Made by a program: the position numbers and the translations under genes. Shown here piece by piece: positions 46,160-57,539 of a stretch of 64,000 nucleotides of DNA (its first letter is position 1; the number at the start of each line of letters is the position of its first letter). Origin of the DNA: Coptis chinensis (taxonomy: Eukaryota > Streptophyta > Magnoliopsida > Ranunculales > Ranunculaceae). The notes beneath the pieces are model-generated. The model did not search any database and had not been told where the DNA came from. It saw only the letters and a program-made list of their open reading frames with translations. The stretch covers positions 19,926,501 to 19,990,500 of the forward strand of contig CM027377.1 in assembly GCA_015680905.1 (NCBI GenBank), in the 5' to 3' direction.

Positions 46160-46690
46160 AAATTAAAATTTTCATGTTAGTCATAACATAAAATGTGAGT
46201 GTGCTTGAAAAGTCATGTGGGAGTTGTTACCAATAGCCACAACATTTTGATTTTGATTTAACTGATAAAAACTTAAATAAGGGTAATATCATCTTTCAGC
46301 AGTGGTCAACCTGGTTTGTCCTTGAGCTTTAATTATTTGCAGAACTAAACTAGAAGCGAAATTAAAACGCAATTTTGTCTTACGGGCCCATTTTCTGAAA
46401 TGGTGTCATTACTGTCTACAAAAAAAACTTTTGGGGCCCCACAACTCAAAGCCCATGGGCATGCTACCCTAAAAGCCGAAAAGGTTGTGGGTGGACATGG
46501 ACTCAATGGCTCGATGCCTACTCTAATGGGCAAGAGATTCGGGTAGCCCACGGCCCACACGCAAATCATATATAAAGAAGGATAACCTAGTTCCTAGTAA
46601 GTGCCTAGGGATTTTTATTTTGTTAGAAGATGGTGAGTTTTACAATTCTGCTGTGCGCTTGTTGTATTGTTTAATCATTTCTTAACTTAC
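46160..46690. other. No gene recognised
   Basis: Mixed sequence. A GGGCCCATTTTCTGAAATGG stretch near 46384 and GC-richer DNA at 46430-46560 have no coding match. Confidence 0.3.
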
Positions 46691-46692
46691 AT

Positions 46693-46855
46693 ATGGTTTT
46701 GTTATTTGGCAAAAGGTTCTTCCAAACAATGTTATTTCCAAACAATGTTATTCTTCTTGATGATGTTGTATATTGCGAGGAACTTTATGGACGCAGCACT
46801 CCCGTGAAACTCAGATCTCTTCGCCAATCATCAAAACTCATATGTCACTGTCAGG
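46693..46855 (+). other. Possible exon of an unrecognised gene
   Basis: The frame reads FPNNVILLDDVVYCEELYGRSTPVKLRSLRQSSKLICHCQ and ends at a GTAACA donor-like site. A 16-base word (CAAACAATGTTATT) is repeated at 46725 and 46739. Composition looks like real coding sequence, but I cannot assign the family and see no other exon. A possible Helitron end lies 25 bases further on. Confidence 0.35.
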
Positions 46856-46879
46856 TAACATTTATTATTATTATTATTA

Positions 46880-48130
46880 CTAGTAAACGGGCACGTGCGT
46901 TGCACGTGCTAGGAAAGAAAAATTGGGAAAATGAATGAACGCATGTAAATTAGAATAGCAAATTAAAAAGTTCAGTAAGGAAAAAACATTTCAATACGCT
47001 AGTTGTATTCTTTGTTCGATTCGATTTTTGATGTTCTACTATCAGTTCTTTTTTTGTTGGTTTAAATAAGTAAGTAGCTTGGACAGAGAGAGAATTTGTA
47101 GCTAGCTTAAAAAAACAATTTTTATTTACTTATTTATTTTTTTATTTAGAAACGATCACATTTGACAACAATTAGGAAAAAATGCGTTAGACACTGTTAA
47201 TATTTGGAGTGAATTGAATGTGTTAATAATAGATTTCTGGAAGATGGTTATATGGCAAGACTATAATTTAAAAACTTTCAATATAATGTGGATCTTATTT
47301 CATGTGTATGGAGATTGAATGATGATGGAGTGTTGTTTTTTTCAATCCATCTAAATGGAGGCGACAAAAGGAAAAAATTATGGATGCTAGCTAGCTACAT
47401 TGTTGAATTCTTACATTGGTTATTGGTCCCCATTTAAAAAATGTTATTAGCACGCAACTCCACATGCAAAACTTTGGAAGGTTTTGGGCTTCAACTTGAT
47501 TAACATAATGCAATGCAATGTTGGTTCTTTGAGAGTCAAATTAAGTGTAATGACTGAGTAGTTAGCAGCAGGTGCAGAGTGCACGGCGAAGGAGTGTAGA
47601 GGCATTATAAGCGTGATCCATTGTGTATGATCACTATGCTATGCTTATATGATTATATAAACATTCTGTCAAGTGGCAACAATTTGATTCTAGAAATATC
47701 CATAATACAGACTGGTGTACTGGGAAAAATGGTAGTGTTATTCGTAAAAAAAATAATTGTTGGACTCGTATTAAAAACTCTAATATTGCTTCAACGAAAG
47801 ATGAGACATGCCATGATTGGTAATTTCAGGTATGCACATGCAGCTCTGGGCATAACTTCCTATTAATCATCATAACAAATTAATCCAAAAGTTTAAAAAC
47901 TGTAACACCCAAATTAAGCTTAACTACAAATACCCAGATCGCTAAATAAGTTGACTAAAGAAATGGAGATATACCAGTGGAAAGATTTCATTGGTTTAAT
48001 GAGAGTAACGAGATTGGCATATCCCTTGATGAGTTGATCAATCTGGTCTTGGGTAATCTCGTCCTTAAACTTTGCCATCAATTCGTGTTTCACCAATCCA
48101 GTCGCTTCCTCCATTTCTATCTCACTATTA
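46880..48130 (-). mobile_element. Candidate Helitron (3' end at 46880, minus strand)
   Basis: On the minus strand a perfect hairpin GCACGTGC-AAC-GCACGTGC (46909-46891) is followed 7 bases later by CTAG and then T at 46879. A short GC-rich hairpin just before a CTRR end, inserted next to T, is the Helitron 3' signature. The 5' TC end is not identified, so the right border is a guess that includes the HS1-like fragment, which is in the same orientation. No Rep/helicase is seen. Confidence 0.4.
47970..48114 (-). pseudogene. HS1-like stress-response A/B barrel gene, first exon only
   Basis: The minus-strand ATG at 48114 starts MEEATGLVKHELMAKFKDEI, then IDQLIKGYANLVTLIKPMKSFHW, the first half of the dimeric alpha/beta-barrel (Dabb) domain of plant HS1-type proteins. 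After CACTG comes GTATATC, a fitting donor site at the position of the family's intron. The second exon (GYTHIFES-type strand and C-terminal half) was not found in the next kilobase, so this is a fragment. The leader has CTATCTC/TTATCTC repeats. Confidence 0.65.
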
Positions 48131-50050
48131 TCTCCAAGAAATGAGAAATGCGGCCTTAGCTAGCTACCTCCTTTCACTGTTATCTCTCTCCTAGAAATGA
48201 GAAATGATCTAGGAACTGGCGACTTTTTTTGGATATGGGCTTCTAAACTCAAAGCAGCCCACTTTGAAATTGGAACTTCAAAGTTCAAACATGCAAAAAG
48301 TATTGAATGCTTATCTGCGTTTCAACAACTTTTAAATCAATTAAGAACTGTAAAAGAGTTAATTGGCTTCTAAATCATTCATTTAGTTGGTTAATTTAAT
48401 ACTGGGCTTTCAGGGGGAAAAAAAAAAAAAAAAAACCTTCAATATCTAACTTTGTTCTACAAATAGATTAGGATTGAACTGCTAACTATTGCTGGGAGGT
48501 TACACAAAGAGTACAGATATCTAAAGTGTAAATTCAAGAAAAAGCATGAGGTAAATATTATTTCATATTAATAGCAAAAGACATGATATCCATTGTTCTG
48601 GCTCCCCTTGAGTGTATAGAGAAACCCTGTAAGGAAAATAAATAGAAACTAAAAGTCGCTGCAACTGAAAAGCTCTAGAACCATTTCCATAAACAAACAT
48701 GAAGAACAATTCTCAGATATAAGGAGCGCCATTTACACAGAGGCTGAACTGTGAGTACCATGTAATACAAATGTAGCAAACCAAGCCAATACACTTTTTG
48801 GAACTTCAATTTCTATCAACCTTCTCGTATTCTCATCTTACAAAGCACTGAAAGTTTGGGCCTATTGATCAAGAAATTAAACTGTGGCAGAACTATTCGC
48901 AGTCTGAAATAGCCTAGCAGGTATAAAAAAATATAGATACAAACAAAACCAGGTACAACCCTCACTTTTTTTCGTTCTCTTGATTAAGCCACTACAGTTT
49001 ACTATGCAAACCAATAGTGACAACGCTAAAAGCAGACTATAATGTAGATGAGAAACGGGATGCAATAGTCTGAGAGGTAAAAGCTTGAATCTGTTTCTTC
49101 GCATCTACAGGAAGATAAGACGTAGTTGAGAACATCAAATTAAGGAATACAAAAATAACAATCCGAGAAGATGAGAAGTAGAATAACTAAAGATAGAATG
49201 GTTACATAGTTACATTCTAAGAAAATATAAAAGGACGATAAGCTTATAAACCATTCAAATGTAATTTAGTAAAAAAACATACTTTACTAACACAATAACC
49301 AACAAAGTTTGATTATTTTTCTTTTCATGATATTGTGAATTTGTTACTTTTAAGAACTTACTTACCATCGATCCCTGCCGTCTTTTTAAATAGTTCATTT
49401 TTAAAGAAATTGGAAAATAAGCTTAAAAGATGACGTGTTAGTACTCTAAAGAGATAGAACAATTTTTTTGAGCTAACGTGTCGTGCTCGCACAGTAAATA
49501 TTTACTGTCCCAAGACCACATCACAAAGTAGCTTGTTGACAACAAAGTGTCACAACATCATTAACGCGCATTTTCAAGGTACACATGTAGCAGCCGACCT
49601 TAACCTAAATGCACTACAGCCATGTTCTAATAAACCTTGGCCACGTCTAGTTTAAGAATTCCAATGGCAGTGATAACTGTTTCCATTATGACACTCATTA
49701 TTGTCTAGGTACCTTCTCTTCTCCCTTAACATCATTTTCCCTTCAATTCAAAGCACTTAACCATGACTCCAAACCTAGCTCCAATAACAAATTTTAAGAA
49801 TCAACCAACCACAGAAATAGATACAGCCTTCAAACCCTCAAGAATTTGCATTCAAACCCATTATCAAGAATATATAAGGAAGGCAAAGAATATATAAGTA
49901 TTGACGATAGAATGCAAGTAGGGGAAAATTACAAATAATGGTGAAGTATCAAAACAAAAGATCAATGGAACTAAGAATGTAGAACAGTCAAGAACTATAT
50001 AGTGTTAGCAAATTACAATTTTGGAGCAAAAAGAAGATAGTTTAAAGAGG
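48131..50050. other. No gene recognised
   Basis: AT-rich DNA with an A18 run near 48418-48436. The 75-codon minus ORF at 48877-49104 has no recognisable domain. If the antisense ORF and LTR to the right belong to one retrotransposon, this is where its pol would be expected, but none is seen. Confidence 0.3.
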
Positions 50051-50055
50051 ATTGT

Positions 50056-52464
50056 TCAGGAGTGCATCAACATCAGATAAGGTAGCCTCAGTAAGTGGAG
50101 TAGTATCAGGTGGAAGTTGTGAGGTGGTATCAGCCACAGTAGCTGTATCTTCATCTTCATAATCCGAAAGCATATAAGGATGTTACGGGGAACGAAAGGC
50201 TTGCAGATATCCAACTTATCACCAAGGGAATTAACAGCTGCCATGACTTTATTGAATTCAACATCGGCAGCTTCAAAGGCTTTTGCACTTTTCTGTCTTT
50301 CGACAGCAAAATCATCAATCATTTTCTTCACAAGTTCGGCATGATCAGCCTCTTTATCCGATAACGTTTTCTCGGCTTTCTCAGATTGTTGCTTCATGGC
50401 CGTTTTCAGTTGACGAATTTCCTTCTGAAAGCCATTGTTTTCTTGGGATAATCGGTCGAATTCTAATCGCTGAGTAGTCAGAGTTTTTCTAATGCGCCCG
50501 ATTTCGCATTCTTGTTTATGAAGCAGATTAAATTGAGCCATGGCAAGTGCTTTCGCCTATAAAAATATCCAAAGTAGATAAGTACGAAGTAAAAAAGATG
50601 AGATTGGTATGAAATAAGAAAGACAATAAATAAGTACCTTCTCCATATGATCGTAAAACTTGGTAAGCCGTTCAGAGGAGTCGATGTTGAGAGTAGCAAT
50701 TTTGTCTTTCGGAAGAATAGAGCTGCTAGCTAAAGCAACACCTAATTCAGTCTTATGAGTATCTTTGAAAAGAGAGGCATTTAAAGGGATATGGCTGCCA
50801 TCAGCAAGGTAAAATTCAGGTCTGAAAATTTCATTGGCATCGGTGGACGAGAAGGAGTTAAGGTTTTGACCATCGGGAAGACTACTTTCACCCCAGGAAT
50901 GAGTTTTTCTTCTTTTAGAAAAGACATTACTAGTTGGTGGGGGAAGGGTGGTATTGGGTTGGGATATAGAGGAAGGTTAATTTTTAGGAACATTAGGAGG
51001 ATTGGTAGGGATGGAAAGGGGAGCAGGTTGTTTATCAGCTGCAGAGGGTTTGGAGGAGGAATTCGGGGTTTTCTTTTTCCCTTTCTCAGATAAATAACGA
51101 CCAGTGTTGGCATTCATCGGCATTCGAGGAGCCATATCTGTGTAAAATAAAAGATGTTGATTAAATATATTTTGCAATATCGGATATTCATAAAAATCAG
51201 GAACTTCTTTTTTAATATCTAGGGAAAAGATTGGGAGTCATGGTACAAGTGTTATCTAGATAATCGTAGAAGCTTTTGGGAAGTTTAGGAGGCAATTCGT
51301 GCAAGGCAAAGGAGGATATAATAAAGGGTAGATCGTCTGAGGAATCGTTTAAAGGAAATTGAGGGGGAGTTGGCGATTGACCCATTTTTTGAAGAGCTCG
51401 ATGTTTGAGAATGTAAAGAGGTGCCCGATAGTGGGAGATATCGAGAAGATGAACAGTAACTTTGGGATTCCCTTCTTTATCGGCACCCGTTTTAATATCA
51501 ACATCGGCTTCAATTCCTTCTAAAAGCCTCAATACTCTATCAGAATTACCACAAGCTTTGGCAAAATGAGGTAGAAGTACTGAAAAGACGCAAATGAGAG
51601 TGAAATTAGATAAGGGGTTCTGAGGGATGAAGAAGGAAAACAAAGGAAAGGGGAGGACATACCTGTGAGGTTGAAGACTTGATGTTTCATAGGGGGATTT
51701 GCTGGGCTATCGGAGCTTTCCCAGTTACCTAAAACAACAACAAGATACTGGGTCCACTGTTTGTCGCTATTGCGGTTCTTTCTAAGGATACCCTTAATGT
51801 TTCGATGGGTATGTTTTTTGGGATAAAAGTATCCGATAATCTTTTCACAGAATCTATAGTGCATAAGAATATCGGATAACCTAATACAGTCAGTAGCATA
51901 TTTATCGGGAGAAATGTGGCTATTATAATAATTACATACAAACATCAGCGGCCAAAAGTTACCAGTACCCTGACAAGGAGAAATGTCTAAATGGTTCAGT
52001 ACTTCACGATCAAAGGTGGATAGAGGAAATCTCAGACCAGCAGCTAGTTGGCCGACAGTAATAATGATTCCATTCTTGGTACCGCTCTGGCATTGAGTAA
52101 AAGCCCGACTTCCAGCATAATGTTGTAGATAAAGTGAAGAGGGAATCTGATAGGCGGTTTGAACTAACGATAGATTGGGTCGTTTAATAAAGAAATTGGA
52201 AAGACCAGTTCTCTATTGGCTGGTATCTTCTATGGTATCACGTTCAGATTCAGAATCAGTGGTTGCAAAAAGATGGCATGGGATACCTTTTACAACATAA
52301 GATAGGTCCCATGAAATATGGGGCCGAGAGTTATTGTTCGAAGTCGAAGCGAAATTTTGACTGAAAGGTCTATCGTCAGAAACTATATCGTCAGAAAGAA
52401 TGCTATCCGATATGGTATCCTCAGAAGACAGACTAGCATTAGAGATGATATCTTCACTGGCCAT
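50056..52464 (-). pseudogene. Multi-exon 'putative gypsy-type transposon' (Transposase_28-like) gene, antisense to its LTR
   Basis: The minus-strand ATG at 52464 (MASEDIISNASLSSEDTISD) starts an acidic/serine-rich head. The next part reads ITVGQLAAGLRFPLSTFDREVLNHLDISPCQ, FWPLMFVCNYYNSH and YFYPKKHTHRNIKG, resembling the plant Transposase_28 / PMD-like domain. Introns with GT..AG borders appear after HQVFNLTG (about 51660) and near 51210 and 50640. Later exons hold KACGNSDRVLRLLEGIEAD, a basic, proline-rich region from MAPRMPMNAN (51137), EFYLADGSHIPLNASLF, and a coiled coil (QECEIGRIRKTLTTQRLEFDRLSQENN...KQQSEKAEKTLSDKEADHAELV). A stop near 50994 and a stop after DTSQ at 52215 break it. The role is unknown. 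Such genes occur as extra ORFs of Tat-lineage retrotransposons, often antisense, and the context here fits. Confidence 0.6.
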
Positions 52465-52489
52465 TAAAATGACTATACACAAAGAAGGA

Positions 52490-53166
52490 AGGACAAATTT
52501 ATTTTTAATATTGGCACTTCAATATTTATAATGTTATTAGTTGCATGCTATTGTAGTATCGGCAAAGTCGATATAAGTCATTGGAGATACAGATGAATAG
52601 AGTTATATCGGAATAAATTAATATCGGAAATATTGTGATACATGCCGATAGTAAAGCCAAAACAACAAAAAAGATAAAAACAATGGTAGGAATAAAAAGA
52701 TTCAAACTTTTACATGTTTAGAAGTTCAAGGTAGTAATATATGTCATTACATAAGCATTAAATACACGGACATGCAAAAATTAAATGATTCAGATTTAAA
52801 CAACTAAAGCTAAGATAAAATGTCGTATCTATTATTACTAAAGCAAGTATATCAATGCATGTGTTAGAAAGATTAATAAAGTCCAGGATGAAGGAGCATA
52901 CCTTATGGGTTGCAAGAGAGATGAGTGCTAGAAAGTTGAAGAAGAAGAAAACCAGAGTTTTTTTTAGGACGTTTGGAGGCGTACTGAAGAAGGAAAAGAG
53001 ATTATGTGCTTGGGAAGTGTACTGAAGAAGCTAAAGAGGTTTAAATTTATATATTTTTTTAAAATGTTGGACCGGGTGTTTGTATGGGCCCAATAGTTTT
53101 CATATCCGTTGTTTGGTATAATTGTTTCTCGAAAAGTTGAAATTTCAAAGAAAATTTCAAAATTTC
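52490..53166. other. Untranslated region between antisense ORF and LTR
   Basis: AT-rich; TATCGGCAAAGTCGATATAAG and related ATATCGG words occur several times (52558-52650), perhaps a promoter or packaging region for the antisense gene. Ends at the polypurine tract at 53167. Confidence 0.3.
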
Positions 53167-53565
53167 GAGAGGGGGCAATGTAGTGGGCAAATATCGTATC
53201 TATAAACATGTTCATTTCAGTATTTTTAAACTCGAGATATTGACATAAATTATGTTGCAGGTAGAAAGCGGGAAACAAGAAAAGAAAGGGAAGGGACACG
53301 TGTCAAAGATTGACTGGGTCCAAGCCTAATCAGGACACTATATAAAGACTGGAAGAGCATCAGAAAGGGATTCATTCATTCATTATCCAAAAAATCATTG
53401 AAAAGAGGAGAGAGAAATAGAGAGGAAGAAAAGAGAGAAATTGTAAATTGTTATCGCCATTTTAATAAAACAAGTATTCACTTCATCTTCTTTGATTCTG
53501 TTTCCTTCATTCATTTTGTTGTGTGATCTTAGAGCATAAGTAAGAACGTGTTCTTAGACATCACA
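53167..53565 (+). mobile_element. Polypurine tract plus LTR of a Tat-like element
   Basis: GAGAGGGGGCAA (53167-53178) is a polypurine tract. The LTR follows, from TGTAGTGGG (53179) to ATCACA (53565), 387 bases. It contains a TATA box (ACTATATAAAGAC near 53338) and a GA-rich stretch after it. This is a 3' LTR in plus orientation, so the gene at 50056-52464 lies antisense within the element. The matching 5' LTR is not in the window. Confidence 0.55.
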
Positions 53566-53639
53566 ATTAATATCTTGAAGGGAAAGGAGAGTCAACCTTG
53601 GCAGTGTGCAGAAGTTACAGCAGCGATAAAAAGAGTTTG

Positions 53640-53863
53640 TTAGCGTTAGTTTTGTCCATGTTTTTAGGGAAACAAATCGTGCTGCCGATCACCTGCCTTC
53701 TTTAGCTACCGACCATGAAGTGGAATTTTTTGTTCCTCTTCTTACTTCAGTTCTTATGTCTATTGTTGAGGAGGACAAAAATGAAACTGTGTACTTAAGA
53801 TTTTGATGGTTATGAATGCAAGTAGAGGTCATGCCATAACCTCAAATCTATTCAAAAAAAAAA
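53640..53863 (+). mobile_element. LINE 3' fragment (end of RNase H domain, poly(A))
   Basis: The frame SFVHVFRETNRAADHLPSLATDHEVEFFVPLL and a stop near 53805 match the C-terminal HVFREANxAAD motif of plant LINE RNase H. A short 3' UTR ends with A10 (53854-53863). Everything upstream is lost, so it is a heavily 5'-truncated insertion, right after the LTR. Confidence 0.6.
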
Positions 53864-53869
53864 CTTTGT

Positions 53870-54257
53870 GATGCATAATACTTATGGCAGAATTGGAGGT
53901 CTCTAAAGTGCCCAAAATGTGATCGTGTGTATGTTCCCTACTTGACTACTTACAACTTCAAACCCATTTATTAATAATTTTATAATTCCTTTATCTTCCG
54001 TTGTCCGCAGGACTATGAAGGATGATTGGTTTTCTCATGTGGAGTGTTACTATTGCGGGATGGTTTTGCTCCCCCTCAGATTGGCCGAGCCAGGCATGTT
54101 TTGGAGAAGAGATGCAAAATAGGGGTGCTGAAGGTTTTTTATTGGGAGCTCTAACTAACCATATGGCGCCAGGCGTTTTTTCGTTTTTCTAATAGACTAT
54201 GATGATCTACAACTTGATCTCTCTTGTATGGACAGTATATGTCCTTTATCGTTGATG
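53870..54257 (+). other. Unassigned exon-like DNA interrupted by a Copia element
   Basis: CCGCAG near 54004 is a good acceptor, and the frame after it reads TMKDDWFSHVECYYCGMVLLPLRLAEPGMFWRRDAK. It includes a CxxC-like pair and decays into stops. Not recognised. The Copia element at 54263 is inserted just downstream, and the sequence resumes at 60338. Confidence 0.3.
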
Positions 54258-54262
54258 CATTG

Positions 54263-54961
54263 TGTTAGAAAAATGATTTGCTCAAATCCATTTAAATATG
54301 AATGAGTAGTTTGTCTCCCAAGTTACCCCACTTAAGATGAAATGGGTTTTTTCTTGAAACAGTACGTAATGTGAGAAAAACCTTTTCAAAATGATGCATT
54401 TGTTTGAAACAGTGCATTATGCGAAAAGGTGCGACCTTTCGAAAAAAACCGGTTTGAAAACAGTGTATCATGCGAAAAGGTGCAACCTTTTCGAAATAGG
54501 CACGGGTTCAAAACGATGCTATATGCGAAATGGTGTGTCCTTTTCAAACATGTGACTTTTCAAAGAGTTGCTTACTTTTTCCCAAGAGTCACCGTGTTGT
54601 TGTTTGAAAAGGCACCACTCACCTATAAATAGTGGATGAATTTGGAGAGAAAGATACACCCGGATCACACGAGTTCGATCTTTCTCTTCTCCCTCTCGTT
54701 CTTAGTCAAATACTATGTTGTGTTCACGAGTCTATAGAATTGAAGTGCTAGCTTTCTATAGAAGGAAATCCGTTCTATCTTGGGAGATAGTTTCCCATCA
54801 ACCTTCAAGCACCGTGAGGGGGAAAATCTGTCTTAAGGACATAGTGTATCTACACTAGGCTCGGATTTAATTAAGAAGTACAAGACACTTACAAGACAAA
54901 AGGTTTGTATAGTTTGGTAATTGGTAAAGAGTAAGTACAATTAAGTTGTATATTCCTAACA
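54263..54961 (+). repeat. Copia 5' LTR, 699 bp
   Basis: It starts TGTTAGAAAAATG and ends TTCCTAACA. The interior has repeated GCGAAA(A/T)GGTG / GAAACAGTG words (54380-54560) and TATAAATAG near 54625. It differs from the 3' LTR by clustered small changes in that interior part only. Confidence 0.9.
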
Positions 54962-55074
54962 ACTTAAGATGATTTCTTTTTCTTCTTCTTCTTTCTTTAC
55001 CGAACAGAATTTGTTTCTGTTTTCTTTTCTTTTTTGGTTTAAAGGAATAACAAAGTGTAGTTGTATTTCAGAAT

Positions 55075-56300
55075 ATGGCAACACCACCAGTTAGTCCTGC
55101 TGTTACTGTTCCCCATTCTGTTCCTCATGGGGAGAAGCCTGAAAAGTTCAATGGAACCTGATTTCGCTACCGGGCAACAAAAGATGCTCTTCTATCGACC
55201 ACCCTTAACTTGGCAAGGTTTACGTGGGATAAGGCTCCCGATGTAAGCTCGATGAAACCCGACAAGGAGAAAGTTTTGGCCAAGGATGCTTGGTTTCATG
55301 CTGATTTCTTGTGTAGAAATTATGTTCTTAGCGGGTTGGTCAATGACTCATTATACAATGTGTATAGTGTGTTCAAGACCGCTAAGGAACTTTGGGATTC
55401 GGTTGGACAAGAAATACAAGAGTGAAGATTCGGGCATGAAGAAATTCATAGTTGGCAGATTTCTTGATTTCAAAAAATGACGGATAGTAAGACCGCCATA
55501 AGCCAAGTCCAAGAACTTCAAGTAATCTTCCATGATGTCATTCTTTGAAGGAATGACCCTAGGAGAATCTTTCAAGTGGCTGCTATGATTGAGAAATTAC
55601 CACCATCTTGGAAGGATTTTAAGAACTATCTTAAGCATAAACGCAAAGATATGAATCTTGAAGAGTCGATTGTCCATCTAAGGATAGAAGAAGATAACCG
55701 CCCTATCCGGAGAAGAAGGGCAAGGATCCCATGGTGGCAAAGGCCAATATGTGGAAGGATCTAGTGCTAAGGGAAAGAGGAAAGCCAAGACAAAGCTCAG
55801 CTAAGCGAAGAGAGAGTAGTACGCCTACTAAGTTCAAAGGGCAAGTGCTACAACCGTGGGAAAATTTGGACATAAGGCAAGTGAATGTCGCAAGCCAAAG
55901 AAGTACAAGAAGCAAAAGATGGAAGCAAATGTGACAATGGACACGCTTTTACGATAATGTTAATGACATGAACCTATCGGCCGTGGTTTCGAATGTCTCA
56001 TGATTGGAAATGAAAGGGAATGGTGGGTGGATACCGGTGCTACTCGCCACATATGCTCCAACAAGTTGATGTTCACCACTTATCATCTTTGTGGAAAAGG
56101 AAGAACAACTCTTTATGGGGAACTCTTCTACGCCCAAGGTTGAAGGCAAAGGAAAGGTGGTGATGAGGTTGACTTACGGGAAGGAACTAACTCTAAATGA
56201 GGTGCTCTATGTGCCGACATTCGCAAGAATTTGGTTTTCGGGTATTTCTTTGAGCAAGAATGGCTTTAAGTTAGTCTTTGTTTTTACGATAAATTTGTAC
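55075..56300 (+). pseudogene. Copia gag and protease (frameshifted)
   Basis: The ATG at 55075 starts MATPPVSPAVTVPHSVPHGEKPEKFNG. Then DKEKVLAKDAWFHADFLCRNYVLSGL, LYNVYSVFKTAKELWDSV, and after several shifts MIEKLPPSWKDFKNYLKHKRKDMNLEE (55576). A protease-like WVDTGATRHICSNKLMFT occurs near 56026, and VLYVPTFARIWFSGISLSKNGFK follows. The zinc knuckle region (about 55850-55890) is scrambled. Confidence 0.65.
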
Positions 56301-57310
56301 TAACTAAGAATGATGTATTCGTGGGAAAGGGCTATCTTCGGGATGGACTCTTTAGGATATCTTGTTTTACTATCAAGCCAAAGAGCCAATAAAAGTTGAA
56401 TCTTTTGTTTACTTGATTGAGTCTTCACATGTATGGCATGGTAGATTAGGACATGTTAATTATGATACCTTTGCGTAGATTAATTAATTTGGAATATATA
56501 CCAAAGATAAAAATAGACCCACACCATAAATGTGAAACTTGTGTAGAATCCAAGTTGACCCGGATCATCCTTTCATTCCATTGAAAAGTAATGAACCTCT
56601 AGACTTAATACATACAGATATATGTGATCTTAAGTATGTACAAACTAGAGGTGGTAAAAAGTATTTCATTACTTTTATTGACGATAGCACTAGATATAGT
56701 TATGTTTACTTGTTGAGAAGTAAAGATGAGGCAATTGAAGTGTTCAAGCATTATAAAAATGAAGTTGAAAATCAACTAAGCAAAAAAGATTAAAGGCTAT
56801 AAGGAGTGATAGAGGAGGTGAATATGAATCACCTTTTGAAGGTTTCTGTTCTGAACATGGAATCATTCATCAAACTACGGCTCCTTATTCACCTCAATCA
56901 AACGGTATTGCAGAACGCAAAAACCGAACTCTAAAAGAGATGATGAACGCTATGTTGTTAAGTTCTGGTTTGCCCCAGAATTTGTGGGGGGAAGCTTTGC
57001 TTTCTGCCAATTACATTCTCAACAAGATTCCTAACAAGAAGACGCTTTAAAACACCATACTAATTGTGGAAAGGTCATCGACTTCCTACTTAATTCTTAA
57101 AAAGTGTGGGGGTGTCTTGCTAAAGTGGAAGTCCCTAAACCTAAGAAGGTGAAGATAGGACCCAAGACTATTGATTGTGTATTCATTGGATATGCAAACA
57201 ATAGTAGTGCATATCGTTTTCTGGTTCATAAATCAGAGATTCAAGATATACATGTTAATACAATTATAGAGTCAAGGAATGCTTCATTCTTTGAAAAGAT
57301 GTTTCCGTGA
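56301..57310 (+). pseudogene. Copia integrase (frameshifted)
   Basis: VWHGRLGHVNYDT (56433-56470) and CETC (56535) form the HHCC zinc site. The core has LDLIHTDICDLKYVQTRGGKKYFITFIDDSTRYSYVYLL (56539-56793), then in another frame SDRGGEYESPFEGFC and TAPYSPQSNGIAERKNRTLKEMMN with the catalytic Glu. KVKIGPKTIDCVFIGYANNSSAYRF marks the C-terminal part. Confidence 0.75.
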
Positions 57311-57539
57311 TAACATGTGTATAGAGTCAAGTTCAACAAAGAGAACTTTAGATGCTACAACTAGTAACCATCCTACACAAAGTTTAAATTGAGGAGGAAC
57401 CTAGACGTGAGCAAAAAGGTCAAGGACGCCAACGTCTTTTTGGACCTGATTTTCTAACATACTTGTTGGAAAATAATCCTCAAACGCTCAAGGAGGCAAT
57501 GTCATCTCCGAAGCTACTTATTGGAAAGAAGCAATAAAT

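Noticed and set aside
45786-46184. Cys/His/Met-rich ORFs on both strands (115 and 132 codons)
   Set aside because: They are translations of a 33-bp tandem repeat; the unit length divisible by three keeps several frames open by itself.
48877-49104. Small membrane-protein-like ORF (LLALSLLVCIV) on the minus strand
   Set aside because: Single short ORF in AT-rich DNA with no context or homology that I recognise; hydrophobic stretches are common by chance there.
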